From NCBI RefSeq assembly GCF_003627075.1, contig NZ_CP032630.1, positions 1,426,001-1,490,000 of the forward strand: a stretch of DNA of 64,000 nucleotides, read 5' to 3'. Of this stretch, positions 30,694 through 39,987 are shown in pieces. The stretch comes from Protaetiibacter intestinalis (GTDB taxonomy: Bacteria; Actinomycetota; Actinomycetes; Actinomycetales; Microbacteriaceae). A model generated the notes under the pieces. It saw nothing but the letters and a program-made list of their open reading frames with translations. It was not told the DNA's origin and did not search any database. A program made the translations under genes and the position numbers. Within the stretch, counting starts at the first letter, position 1. Every line of letters begins with the position of its first letter.

Positions 30694-33285
30694 GTGACGG
30701 ATCCTCGAAGCCCGGCCGCCACGGGGGAGTGGCCTCTCGTCGCCCGTGCGCTCGAGACCGGGGACATCGCGGCGGGGCTCGCCCGGCAGCCCGCGCGCGT
30801 GCAGTTGCTCGTGGGGTCCGCCGGCGTCGGCAAGACGGTGCTCGCCTCGATGGTCGCGCGCGGCGAGGATCGCGAAGTCGTCGAGGTGATCGCCCTCGCC
30901 GAGCTCGCCGGGGTTCCGCTCGGCGCCTTCGGTCCGGCGCTCGCCCGGCTCGGCATCCCGAGCGACCCCGAGCGCGCCGTGCCCGCCCTCATGGCGGTCG
31001 TGGGCGGTGCCGCCGAACGCCACGTGCTGCTCGTCGACGACATCCCGCGGCTCGACGACGTGTCGGCGGCCGCCGTCTACCAGCTCGTGCGCGCCTTCGG
31101 CGTGCCGACGATCGCGACGGCGCGGCTCGGCGAGCGGCTCCCCGCGCCCGTGCAGCGGATGGTCGACGAGGGGCTCACGGTGCGGCACGACATCGCGGGG
31201 CTCACGCTCGGCCAGGTGGGTGAACTGCTCGACCGCCGCTTCGACGCGCGCGTGCGCTACGCCGACGTGCTGCGCCTCACCGAGCGCACGACCGGCAACC
31301 CCCTCTACCTGCGGGTGCTCGTCGAGCGCGCCCAGCGCAACGGCGAGATCCACCGCGACGGCGACACCGTCACGATCGACGAGGGCGACGCCCCGACCGA
31401 CCTCGTCGACGCGATGGCGGCGCGGCTCGCCGACCTCAGCTCCGAGCAGCGCCGCCTGCTGCGGCTGGCCGCCCTCCTCCAGCCGGTGCCGCGCGGCGTG
31501 CTCGCCAGCACGCGCGACGAGGCGCTGCTGCTCACCACCCTCGAGGCCCGCGGGCTGCTCGCCGCCGAACCCGGCACGGGCCGCATCCGTGTCACGCATC
31601 CGCTCATCTCGGAGAGCGTCGCCGGCGACCCCGAGTCGCACCACGACGTCGCCGATGCGGTCGGCCGCCTGCGGGCGACGGGCGACGACCGCGACCGGCT
31701 GCTCGCCGTGCGCCTGCAGTTGAAGGATGCCGAGCCCCCGCCGCTCGAGGAGCTCGCGTGGGCGGCGGCGTACGCCTACGGCACGGGCGACCTGCTGCTC
31801 GCGGCCGAGCTCTCCTCCGAGCTGCTCGCGCGGGCCGACGAGCGGCCGTACCGTTGCGCGGCGCTCACGACGCTCGCGAGCACGCGCTCACTGCTCGGCG
31901 AGCACGGCCCCGCCGAGCAGGCCTTCGCGGAGGCCGAGGAGCTCGCGCACTCGCCGGAGGAGCTCGCGCTCGTCGCGGTGCGGCGCGGCGAGCACCTCTC
32001 GTACCGCCGCTACGACCTGGCGGGCGCGGTCGCCCAGGCCGAGCGCATCCGGGCACGCATCAACGCCGAGTCCGACGCCCTCGACGACTCGCTGCGCCAG
32101 TGGGACGCCTCGCTCGACATCATCGCCGGGATGCCTCTGCTCGGCCGGCTCGCGTTCCGGGTGAAGCCCGAGCTCGCGATCCGCTCGGCGATCCTGTTGA
32201 TCGTGTCGCGCTCGTCGCGCGGCGACCTGGGCGCGGCGCGTTCGGCGATCGACGACCTGGCCCGCATCCAGCAGCAGATCGGCCAGGTCGATCCGCTCGC
32301 CTCGGCCGCCCTCGGCTTCGCGCGTTTCGTGGAGCTCATCTGCGCGGGCCGCGTGCCGGAGGCCGCCGCCTACGTCGAGTCGCGCCGCGTGGACGCCGAT
32401 GACGGCGTCGGCATCTACACGATGCTGCTCGGCAACCTGCGGCAGTGCGGCGGGCGCCTCGCCGAGGCGGAGCGGCTCACGACGCTCGCGGTCGACCAGC
32501 TGCGCTGGCGCGACGGGCTCGGGCTGCTGGGCGTCGCGATCGGCTACCAGGCGAACGCGATCGCGAAGCAGGGGCGACTCGAGGAGGCGCGCGCCCTGCT
32601 CGACGCCATGACCCCGGCCCAGCGAGCGGGTCGGCACGCCTACCTGCAGGTGGCGGAGGCGGAGGCGTGGATCCTCGCGCACTCGGGCGACGTGGACGGT
32701 GCCGTCGAGGTGGTCGGGCGCGCGATCACGCGGGGGGCCGAGCGCGGTGCGATCTTCCTCGCGGCGCTCGCGGCGTGCATCCCGATCCGGCTGGGCGCCC
32801 TGGATCGCGCGGCCGAGCTGCTCGAGCTGCTCGTGGAGTCGGCGCCCACCGAGCTCGAGATCGTGCTGTGCATCCGCGACCTCGCGGTGGCGCTGCGCGA
32901 CCGCGACCTCGAGGTGCTGCCGGGGGTGCTGCGGCGCGTGGAGGCGTCGGGGCAGGAGCCGACGGTCGTCGATGCGATCGCCATCGCGCTGCGGATGCGA
33001 CCCCGGCCGGAGCTGCGCCGCAAGCTCGAGCTCACGCTCACCCGGGTGTCGGCGACGGTGTCGGAGCCGCCCTTCCAGCGCAGCGTCGCGACCCTGCTGA
33101 CCGCGCGGGAGCTCGAGGTGGCCCGCGCGGCGGCGGCGCGGGAGCGCTCGAAGGAGATCGCGGCTCGGCTCGGCACCTCGCCGCGCACGGTCGAGGCGCA
33201 GCTGCGCTCGGCCTATCGCAAGCTCGGGGTGAACTCGCGCGACGCCCTGCGGGAGGCGCTCGCGGAGGTCGGACTGGATGGTTGA
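30694..33285 (+). CDS. large STAND ATPase transcription regulator, LuxR C-terminus
   Basis: 863 aa, MalT/LAL-like. The N-terminal NTPase has Walker A GSAGVGKTVLA (near residue 42) and Walker B VLLVDDIPRLDD (near 112). A GTTGNPLYLRVLVERA-like sensor segment (TTGNPLYLRVL) follows. The middle third (about 340-770) is a helical repeat, TPR-like region. The C-terminal HTH reads LTARELEVARAAAARERSKE and then RTVEAQLRSAYRKLGVNSR. It starts at a leaderless GTG. It is divergent from the three-lipoprotein operon and ends inside an operator of the following MFS operon. Signal and targets are unknown. Confidence 0.88.
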   Translation: MTDPRSPAATGEWPLVARALETGDIAAGLARQPARVQLLVGSAGVGKTVLASMVARGEDREVVEVIALAELAGVPLGAFGPALARLGIPSDPERAVPALMAVVGGAAERHVLLVDDIPRLDDVSAAAVYQLVRAFGVPTIATARLGERLPAPVQRMVDEGLTVRHDIAGLTLGQVGELLDRRFDARVRYADVLRLTERTTGNPLYLRVLVERAQRNGEIHRDGDTVTIDEGDAPTDLVDAMAARLADLSSEQRRLLRLAALLQPVPRGVLASTRDEALLLTTLEARGLLAAEPGTGRIRVTHPLISESVAGDPESHHDVADAVGRLRATGDDRDRLLAVRLQLKDAEPPPLEELAWAAAYAYGTGDLLLAAELSSELLARADERPYRCAALTTLASTRSLLGEHGPAEQAFAEAEELAHSPEELALVAVRRGEHLSYRRYDLAGAVAQAERIRARINAESDALDDSLRQWDASLDIIAGMPLLGRLAFRVKPELAIRSAILLIVSRSSRGDLGAARSAIDDLARIQQQIGQVDPLASAALGFARFVELICAGRVPEAAAYVESRRVDADDGVGIYTMLLGNLRQCGGRLAEAERLTTLAVDQLRWRDGLGLLGVAIGYQANAIAKQGRLEEARALLDAMTPAQRAGRHAYLQVAEAEAWILAHSGDVDGAVEVVGRAITRGAERGAIFLAALAACIPIRLGALDRAAELLELLVESAPTELEIVLCIRDLAVALRDRDLEVLPGVLRRVEASGQEPTVVDAIAIALRMRPRPELRRKLELTLTRVSATVSEPPFQRSVATLLTARELEVARAAAARERSKEIAARLGTSPRTVEAQLRSAYRKLGVNSRDALREALAEVGLDG

Positions 33286-33342
33286 CATCGGTCAACCATC
33301 CGCGTATCGTTGACGAATCTCAACGGTTGACGTTCGTCAACC
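33280..33342 (+). promoter_or_regulatory. three MarR-type operators over the exporter promoter
   Basis: Three 18-bp palindromes share NGTTGA-N6-TCAACN: 33280-33297 (extends to 9+9 bp at 33278-33299), 33308-33325 and 33325-33342. A TTGACA (33283-33288) / TATCGT (33305-33310) promoter with a 16-nt spacer is embedded in them. The first operator overlaps the stop codon of the LuxR gene. The downstream MarR protein is the probable ligand-sensitive repressor. Confidence 0.82.
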
Positions 33343-33395
33343 ATCTCGCGCCGTCGTCGTCGCGCGCCCCATCCGACTCCACCAGAAGGACCCGC

Positions 33396-35090
33396 ATGTC
33401 CAGCTCCGCCCCCGCGTCGCCCGACGCGATCGCCGACAAGAAGCGCCGCCGCCAGGTGCTCGAGGCCCTCTCCGGCCTCCTGCTCGGCATGTTCGTGTCG
33501 ATGCTCGCCTCGACCGTCGTCTCGACCTCGCTGCCGACGATCATCCACGACCTCGACGGCGACCAGGCGGCCTTCACCTGGGTCGTCACGGCGACCCTGC
33601 TGACGACCGCGATCTCGACGCCCATCTGGGGCAAGCTCGCCGACTTGACCAACCGCAAGGTGCTGTTCCAGTTGGCGATCGCGATCTTCGTCATCGCGAC
33701 CGCCGCCGCCGGCTTCTCGCAGAACCCCGAGACCCTCATCGCGTTCCGCGCCGTGCAGGGCATCGGCGCCGGCGGCCTCGCCGCGCTCAGCCAGGTCATC
33801 ATGGCCGACATCATCAGCCCGCGCGAGCGCGGTCGCTACATGGGCCTGTTCGGCGCCGTCATGGCGGTCGCGACCGTCGGCGGCCCGCTGCTCGGCGGCG
33901 TCATCACGGATGCGTGGGGCTGGCGCTGGAACTTCTACGTCGCGATCCCCTTCGCCGTGCTCGCGCTCATCCTCGTGCAGAGCACCCTGCACCTGCCCCA
34001 GCGCGCGCCGAAGAAGACGGCGATCGACTACCTGGGCGTCATCCTGCTCTCGGTCGCCGTCTCGCTGCTGCTCATCTGGGTGACCCTCGCCGGCGACCAG
34101 TTCGAGTGGTGGAGCTGGACGACCGCCTGGATGGTGGGCGGCGCGCTCGTCGCCGTGGCGCTGTTCATCGTCGTCGAGGTGCGCTCGAAGGAGCCGCTCA
34201 TCCCGCTGACCTTGTTCCGCAACCGCACCTTCACGCTCTCGGTGATCGCCTCCATCGCGACGGGCCTCGCGATGTTCGGCGCCTCCGTGTTCCTCAGCCA
34301 GTACATGCAGCTCGCCCGCGGCGCCACGCCGACCGAGGCCGGCCTCATGACGATCCCGATGATCGCCGGCCTGCTGATCTCCTCGGTGCTCGTGGGTGCG
34401 CTCATCACGCGCTTCGGCCGCTGGAAGCCGTTCGTCGTCCTCGGCGCGCTGCTGCTCATCGCGGGCTCGTACCTGCTGTCGACCATCCACTACGACACCG
34501 ACTTCACGCTCGTGTCGATCTACATGGTGCTGCTCGGCGCGGGCGTCGGCATGACGATGCAGAACCTCGTGCTGGTCGTGCAGAACACGACCGAGCCCGC
34601 GCAGATCGGCGTCGCGAGCTCCGGCGTCACCTTCTTCCGCAGCCTCGGCGGCACGATCGGCGTCTCGGTCATGGGCGCCGCCCTCGCGGCGCGCGTGACC
34701 GACCTCGTCGCCGAGCGCAAGGACGACATCGCGGCCGCGATCGCGAGCCTCGGAGCCGACGCCCCCACCTGGGCCGAGCAGCTGCAGTCGGGCTCGCTGC
34801 CCAAGGTGTCGACGATGCCCGAGGCGCTGCGCGTGATCTTCGAGGACATCTACGCCACCGGCATCTCGCACTCCTTCCTCATCGCGGTGCCGTTCGCCGT
34901 GCTGAGCCTGCTCGCGATCGTGTTCCTGCCCAACAAGCCGCTCACCCGCATGACGACGACCGAACGCGTCCAGGCCTCCGAGGCCGACCTCGCGACGGTG
35001 TCCGTGCCGGAGGGCATGGAGGCGCTCACCGCGACCGGTAGCATCGCCACCACCGAGGGCGACCGGAACGGGGAGGGCACCGCGAGATGA
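33396..35090 (+). CDS. MFS drug exporter, EmrB/QacA (DHA2, 14-TM) family
   Basis: 564-aa proton-driven multidrug exporter. About 14 helices start at residue 24. Motif A is GKLADLTNRKVLF, and motif C of exporters lies near AVMAVATVGGPLLGG. The RAVQGIGAGGLAALSQ segment is typical for DHA2. The carboxyl tail after NKPLTR is acidic and cytoplasmic. AGAAGGA lies 5 nt before the ATG at 33396. Its stop overlaps the marR-type gene (ATGA), so exporter and probable repressor form one operon under the three upstream operators. Confidence 0.92.
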   Translation: MSSSAPASPDAIADKKRRRQVLEALSGLLLGMFVSMLASTVVSTSLPTIIHDLDGDQAAFTWVVTATLLTTAISTPIWGKLADLTNRKVLFQLAIAIFVIATAAAGFSQNPETLIAFRAVQGIGAGGLAALSQVIMADIISPRERGRYMGLFGAVMAVATVGGPLLGGVITDAWGWRWNFYVAIPFAVLALILVQSTLHLPQRAPKKTAIDYLGVILLSVAVSLLLIWVTLAGDQFEWWSWTTAWMVGGALVAVALFIVVEVRSKEPLIPLTLFRNRTFTLSVIASIATGLAMFGASVFLSQYMQLARGATPTEAGLMTIPMIAGLLISSVLVGALITRFGRWKPFVVLGALLLIAGSYLLSTIHYDTDFTLVSIYMVLLGAGVGMTMQNLVLVVQNTTEPAQIGVASSGVTFFRSLGGTIGVSVMGAALAARVTDLVAERKDDIAAAIASLGADAPTWAEQLQSGSLPKVSTMPEALRVIFEDIYATGISHSFLIAVPFAVLSLLAIVFLPNKPLTRMTTTERVQASEADLATVSVPEGMEALTATGSIATTEGDRNGEGTAR

Positions 35091-35539
35091 CCACGGATCC
35101 GCGGCAGGAGGCCGTGCGCGGGCTCGAGGGCGCCTTCGGCGAGCTGATGGGCGAGTTCCGCCGCATCTACGTGCAGGCGGCCGCCTCCGTCAGCCCCGGG
35201 ATGCTGCCCGGCACCTTCAAGGTGCTGTCGATGATCCAGCGCTCCGGCTCCGAGACGGTCTCGGGCCTCGCCGAGCGGATCTCCGCCGACAAGGGCCAGG
35301 TGAGCCGCAGCGTCACCGAGCTCGAAGACCTCGGGCTCGTCGAGCGCACGGCCGACCGGTCCGACGGCCGCATCAAGGTCATCTCGGTCACCGAGGAGGG
35401 CCGCCGCCGCCTCGAGCAGGCCCGGCTGCCCTACGAGGGGCGCCTCACCGAGGTGCTCGCCGACTGGCCCATGGAGTCGATCGAACGCCTCACCGGCCTG
35501 CTGCACGCACTCGCCCGGGGCGAGACGCCCGAGGCGTAG
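35087..35539 (+). CDS. MarR-family repressor
   Basis: 150 aa winged-helix regulator. The recognition region is ETVSGLAERISADKGQVSRSVTEL and the wing is ERTADRSDGRIKVISVTEEG, with the conserved DxR pattern. Helices at both ends give the dimer. It is translationally coupled to the exporter. The likely role is repressing its own operon until a drug-like ligand binds. It ends 9 bp from the convergent CDF-like gene. Confidence 0.9.
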   Translation: MTTDPRQEAVRGLEGAFGELMGEFRRIYVQAAASVSPGMLPGTFKVLSMIQRSGSETVSGLAERISADKGQVSRSVTELEDLGLVERTADRSDGRIKVISVTEEGRRRLEQARLPYEGRLTEVLADWPMESIERLTGLLHALARGETPEA

Positions 35540-35548
35540 CCGCCGGGC

Positions 35549-36442
35549 TCAGTCGAGCGTCTGCTCGGTGGTGAGCTCGACCGTCGACCAGATCTCCATC
35601 TCGAGCGGTTCGAGTTCGCGCAGGATGTGTCGCCGCACCAGGTCCTGCCGCTCGATCGTGCAGCCCGGCTCCACGCGGAACAGCACCTCGAGGTTGAGGC
35701 GGTTGCCGAGCTTCGACGAGCGGATGAGGTGCTCGTCGTGGAGGCCGAACTCGGCCGCCGCGCTCTCGACCGCCGCGGTCACGCGCGCGGACACCTCGGG
35801 CGGCGGTGCGCCCTCGAGCAGCTCGCGCACGCCGGTGCGCACGAGCGAGATCGGCATGGGCGCGACGAGCGCGCAGGAGGCCAGCACGAGCACCGGGTCG
35901 ACGTAGGGCAGCAGCCCGTGCCAGCTCGCCGCCGCGATGAGGATCGCGGCCACCGCGGCGACCGCCACCATGGCCGCGCGGATCGCGCCCCCGCGCCACT
36001 CGAGCGACTCGGCGTGCACGAGGTCGCTGCGGATGAGGCCGAGCCAGATCGCCATCCCCGTCGACACGACGGCGACCGCGATGCCGTAGGCGACGACCGC
36101 GCCCATCTGCACCTCCTCGCCGCCGTCGAGGATCACGATCACGGCATCCCCGACCGCCACGACGAGCGCCGCGAGGGCCGCGACGCCCTGCGCCGCGACC
36201 ACGAGCGGGGTCACCGCCGCCCGTCCGAAGGGGTTGAGGCGGGTGGGCGCCTCGCGCGCGATCTTCACGGCGGCGATCGCCATCCAGGTGGTCGCGATGC
36301 CGATCACGCCGAACGCGCCGTCGAAGACGAGCACGCGGATGCCGAGGGCGAGACCCAGCCCGAGCGCGACGAGCGCGAGCCCCACACTGACGGCGAGGGA
36401 GATCGTCAGGATGCGCACCTCGCGGGCGGCCGAGATCGCCAT
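35549..36442 (-). CDS. cation-efflux (CDF)-like membrane protein
   Basis: 297 aa with the CDF layout: six helices (about residues 10-200) and a cytoplasmic ferredoxin-like domain (from about 205). In TM2 the family's D-x-x-x-D/H metal pair is reduced to one Asp (FDGAFGVIG). In TM5 the second pair is also missing (LEWRGGAIR). Zinc or iron transport is therefore doubtful, although fold membership looks good. The start at 36442 has a leaderless -10 box. It ends near the convergent marR-type gene. Confidence 0.7.
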   Translation of the reverse strand: MAISAAREVRILTISLAVSVGLALVALGLGLALGIRVLVFDGAFGVIGIATTWMAIAAVKIAREAPTRLNPFGRAAVTPLVVAAQGVAALAALVVAVGDAVIVILDGGEEVQMGAVVAYGIAVAVVSTGMAIWLGLIRSDLVHAESLEWRGGAIRAAMVAVAAVAAILIAAASWHGLLPYVDPVLVLASCALVAPMPISLVRTGVRELLEGAPPPEVSARVTAAVESAAAEFGLHDEHLIRSSKLGNRLNLEVLFRVEPGCTIERQDLVRRHILRELEPLEMEIWSTVELTTEQTLD

Positions 36443-36448
36443 GCGGCC

Positions 36449-36454
36449 ACCCTA
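36449..36454 (-). promoter_or_regulatory. -10 box TAGGGT overlapping the upstream hydrolase stop codon
   Basis: On the minus strand TAGGGT, 6-nt spacer GGCCGC, then the ATG at 36442. The TAG is also the stop codon (36454-36452) of the preceding hydrolase gene. Confidence 0.5.
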
Positions 36455-37291
36455 CGACCCCGCCGTCCTCCCGGCGATGCGTTCCATCGCGGCCACGGCA
36501 TCCGGCCACACCTCGCGCGGCAGCTCGTGGCCCATGCCCTCGACGAGCAGCAGTTCGGCACCGGGGATCGCGGCAGCCATGTCGCGCGCGGCATCCGCCG
36601 AGAGCACGCGGTCGGCGGTGCCGTGCATCACCACCACCGGCATGCGCAGCCCGCGCAACGCCTCGAGCCGCTCGGGCGCCCGCAGCAGCGCCGACCACTG
36701 CCGCGCGAGCCCGTCGGGCCGGTACGAACGGTCGTAGGCGGCACCCGCCGCCCAGCGATGCCAGGCGGCGTCCCACGGGAAGCTCGAGCCGGGCGGGCGC
36801 TGGAACCGCGCGCCCCACACCACGAGCCGGCGCGGCAGCCGCGGTTGCGGTCGACGCAGCTCCGGATGCTCGCCGTGCAGCACCCAGCGGGGCGAGCGGC
36901 CCGGGATGGTCGACACCAGGCCCAGCCCGAGCACCCGCGCGGGGTGTCGCAGCGCCGCCAGCTGCGCGATCATCCCGCCCATCGACTGGCCGAGCAGGAA
37001 CGCGGCGGGGATTCCGGCGGCGTCGAGCACCCGCACGACGTCGTCGCCCATGTCCTCGAGCCCGTAGCCGCCGTCGACGCTGCGCGGTCCGCCCGTCATG
37101 GTCGACAGGCCCGTGTCGCGGTTGTCGACGCGCAGCACCCGGAACCCCGCGGCGACGAAGGCGGCCACGAGCTCCTCGTGCCAGGCGATGAGCTGCGCGC
37201 CGGTGCCCGCGAGCAGTACGAGGGGGATGCCGTCCTCCGGCCCGGCGACGTCGTAGAACAGCCGGATGCCGTCCGCCTCCGCGTAGGGCAT
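36452..37291 (-). CDS. alpha/beta hydrolase
   Basis: 279-aa esterase-like enzyme (homoserine-acetyltransferase/haloperoxidase-like AB_hydrolase_1). The oxyanion region is LLAGTGAQLIAW, the Asp-Asn-Arg turn VDNRDTGLS, the nucleophile GQSMGG, the acid HGTADRVLS and the base GMGHELPREVW. The ATG at 37291 overlaps the stop of the upstream MFS gene (TGATG). A far longer open frame to 40213 crosses other genes antisense and is rejected. The substrate is unknown. Confidence 0.82.
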   Translation of the reverse strand: MPYAEADGIRLFYDVAGPEDGIPLVLLAGTGAQLIAWHEELVAAFVAAGFRVLRVDNRDTGLSTMTGGPRSVDGGYGLEDMGDDVVRVLDAAGIPAAFLLGQSMGGMIAQLAALRHPARVLGLGLVSTIPGRSPRWVLHGEHPELRRPQPRLPRRLVVWGARFQRPPGSSFPWDAAWHRWAAGAAYDRSYRPDGLARQWSALLRAPERLEALRGLRMPVVVMHGTADRVLSADAARDMAAAIPGAELLLVEGMGHELPREVWPDAVAAMERIAGRTAGS

Positions 37292-38556
37292 CAGGACCCC
37301 GTGCCGCCGCGGTCGCCGCGCGCCCAGAACGCCGCGACCGTCACGCCGGCCACCGTCAGCAGGCCCGCGAGCGTCACGAGCAGCGGGAACCCCGCGACCG
37401 CGATGAGCGCGAGGCCGCCCGAGTTGAGCCCGAGGCGCAGCAGCCCGATCACCCCGATCTGCAGCGAGAAGTCGGTGGCCGCGAGCTCGGGGCGGGTGTT
37501 GTCCATGGCGATCGTGTAGACCCAGACGCCCGCCGAGGCGTAGCTGAGGTAGAGCACCACGAGGGCGACGGTCGCGGGCGTGTCCCACGCGACGCCCATG
37601 GCGAGCGGCAGCAGCCCGAAGATGCCGACGGCGTACAGCGCCCCGACGGCGAGCAGCGGCACGAGGCGCCCGAAGCGGCTGATGAGCCAGCCCACGACGA
37701 GCCCGCCGAGCAGGCCGGCGATCGGCGAGACGGTGCCGAGCACGACCCCGATCCGCGACAGCGACCATCCGGCGTCGAGCAGCATCGCCGACTGGATCGC
37801 CGTGACGAGGTACGGTCCGAGGCAGAGCGCCGGCACGATGAGCACCACGAAGACGGCGCGTCGGCGCGAGCGGAAGAACCCGGGCAGCGCCTCCCACGGC
37901 ACGCGTCGGGGCACGGTGAACCCGCCCGCCTCGTGGAAGAAGGCCATCACGACGAGCGGCAGCACGAACAGCGCCGCGAGCAGCAGCACGGTCGGCGTCC
38001 ACCCGATCGCGTCGTAGACGATGAGCGCGAGGCCCGTGCCGATGACCGCCGAGATGGTCGCCGCCCCCACCTGGATGCCGTTGCCGATGCCGCGCTCGCG
38101 CGGGGCGAGCAGGCGCACGGCGAGACCGTTGACGGCCGCGTCGTGGAAGGCGCTCGGCACGAGCACGGCGGCGAGCGCGAGCACGAGCAGCCCCGGGGAG
38201 GCGAGCGGGTCGATCGTCGCGAGCCACAGCAGCGCGCCGATCACGAGCAGCTGCGTCACCACGATCCAGCTGCGGTAGTGCCCGAAGCGGACCGAGCCGT
38301 AGCGGTCGACGATCGGGCCGATCGCGAAGCGCAGCACGTAGACGAGGCCCACGAGCGAGATCGCGCCCACCGTCGCGGGCGGCATCCCGCCGTTCAGCAG
38401 GATCGTGGTGAGCGCCCCGAGGAAGAACGCGAACCCGATGTCGGTCACCAGGTAGAGCACGCCGATGACGGTGAAGCGCCAGGTACGCGACGGCAGCTCG
38501 GGCGCCGGAGGGGTCGCGAGCTCGGGCGTGAGCGGTTCGGGGGCCGGGAGGGTCAT
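37291..38556 (-). CDS. MFS transporter (AmpG/PAT-like)
   Basis: 421 aa with about 12 helices. The first follows a Pro-rich cytoplasmic stretch (PAPEPLTPELATPPAPELP). The loop 2/3 motif reads GPIVDRYGSVRFGHYRSW and the central loop contains FHEAGGFTVPRRVPW. The pattern resembles the PAT/AmpG branch that carries muropeptides or acyl-CoA, but this is weak. ATG 38556 follows GAAGGCGG; an upstream in-frame start at 38637 is possible. It is coupled to the downstream hydrolase. Confidence 0.72.
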   Translation of the reverse strand: MTLPAPEPLTPELATPPAPELPSRTWRFTVIGVLYLVTDIGFAFFLGALTTILLNGGMPPATVGAISLVGLVYVLRFAIGPIVDRYGSVRFGHYRSWIVVTQLLVIGALLWLATIDPLASPGLLVLALAAVLVPSAFHDAAVNGLAVRLLAPRERGIGNGIQVGAATISAVIGTGLALIVYDAIGWTPTVLLLAALFVLPLVVMAFFHEAGGFTVPRRVPWEALPGFFRSRRRAVFVVLIVPALCLGPYLVTAIQSAMLLDAGWSLSRIGVVLGTVSPIAGLLGGLVVGWLISRFGRLVPLLAVGALYAVGIFGLLPLAMGVAWDTPATVALVVLYLSYASAGVWVYTIAMDNTRPELAATDFSLQIGVIGLLRLGLNSGGLALIAVAGFPLLVTLAGLLTVAGVTVAAFWARGDRGGTGS

Positions 38557-38658
38557 CGATGCCGCCTTCGCGTCGATCGGGTCGGTTGCCCGATGATCCC
38601 AGCGGGGCGCCGCCCGCGCAGTGGGGCGAACCACCATCGTCGCCCGCCGCGGGTGGGC

Positions 38659-39987
38659 TTATGACCGCTCGGGCGCTGGATGCGACGGCAGTCGCACGAA
38701 CGCGAACGGCACCGCCGAGAGCAGGCAGCTCGCCGCGGGCACGAGCGTGATCGACAGGAACACGGTGTGCTGCATCGCGGGGGTGACCGTGGCGCCGGCC
38801 TCGTAGCCGGCGAGGACCACGAAGACGCCGAAGACGAGCACCGCGAGGGCGCTCATGATCTTCGAGACGAAGGTGAGCGTCGCGAAGGAGATGCCGTCGT
38901 TGCGCACCCCGGTGCGGCGCTCGGCGTCGTCGACGGCATCCGCGATCATCGTGGCCTGGACGACGAGGAAGACGCCGAGGGTGAGCCCGGTGAGGAAGAT
39001 GAACACGACGATCCAGAGGATGCTCGCGAAGCCCACGAGGTACATCGCCACATAGAGGGCCGCGCCGAGCAGCGAGCTCGCGATCACGAGCGCGCGGCCG
39101 GAGATCGCGCGCAGCAGCAGCGGCGTCGTGAAGCTCGAGATCACCATGCCGGCGATGATCGCCGCCCCGATGAGGGTGAACAGCCCCTCGTCGCCGTACG
39201 CCACCACGACGAACACGGCGCCGCCCGCCTGCACGATGTAGCGACCGAAGCCGAGCACGGACCCCAGCAGCACGAGCAGCAGGGGCGTGTTGCGGGCGAG
39301 GGTGCCCGCGAGCTGGCGCAGGGTGAGGCGGCCGCCCGCGAGCGACGAGGCACGCTCGCGGGTGAAGAAGAAGGCGAGCAGGAACAGCCCCATGCCGAGC
39401 ACCGAGATGACGAGCACGGCGAGCGACCAGCCCGACCCCGTCGTCTCGCCGCCCGAGAGGGCGCGGGCGAGCCACGGCATCCCGAGCGTCGCGAGCCCGA
39501 GCGAGATCGCGCCGAACGCCCGCACGTCGCCGATCACCCGGGTGCGCCGGGCGGGGTCGGGGAACGCCGAGCCGATGAGCCCCCAGAACGGCACGTCGCA
39601 CACCGTGTAGGCGAAGCCCCACAGCGCGTAGACCACGCCGAACCAGACGAGCTGCAGCGGCTCGTCGGCATCCGGCACCGAGAACATGAGGGTCGTCAGC
39701 AGCGCCACCGGCACCGCCGAGAACAGGAGGTACGGCCGGAGCTTGCCCCAGCGGGTGCGGGTGAGGTCGATGACGACGCCCATGACCGGGTCGGTGACGG
39801 CGTCGACCACCTTGGCGACCGTGATGATCGCGGTGACGACCGCGAGGCCCGCGGTCGAGATGCCCGCGTACTGCACGAGGTAGACGAGGATGAACGTCGT
39901 CACCGTGGTGAGCACGAGGTTCTGCCCGAACCCGGCCGTCACGACCGCGAGCGCCTGGGTGCGCGGCGGCACCTCGCGCTCGGTCAC
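38659..39987 (-). CDS. GPH-family sugar:cation symporter (MelB-like)
   Basis: 442 aa, twelve helices, glycoside-pentoside-hexuronide family importing oligosaccharides with H+ or Na+. Signature segments are DAVTDPVMGVVIDLTRTRWGK (near residue 60, cation-site Asp pair) and KLRPYLLFSAVP. The DVPFWGLIGSAFPDPARRTRV segment is also typical. The GTG at 39987 overlaps the alpha-mannosidase stop (GTGA), so the symporter very probably imports the substrate or product of that enzyme. It is a second import route beside the ABC system of the divergent operon. Confidence 0.9.
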   Translation of the reverse strand: MTEREVPPRTQALAVVTAGFGQNLVLTTVTTFILVYLVQYAGISTAGLAVVTAIITVAKVVDAVTDPVMGVVIDLTRTRWGKLRPYLLFSAVPVALLTTLMFSVPDADEPLQLVWFGVVYALWGFAYTVCDVPFWGLIGSAFPDPARRTRVIGDVRAFGAISLGLATLGMPWLARALSGGETTGSGWSLAVLVISVLGMGLFLLAFFFTRERASSLAGGRLTLRQLAGTLARNTPLLLVLLGSVLGFGRYIVQAGGAVFVVVAYGDEGLFTLIGAAIIAGMVISSFTTPLLLRAISGRALVIASSLLGAALYVAMYLVGFASILWIVVFIFLTGLTLGVFLVVQATMIADAVDDAERRTGVRNDGISFATLTFVSKIMSALAVLVFGVFVVLAGYEAGATVTPAMQHTVFLSITLVPAASCLLSAVPFAFVRLPSHPAPERS

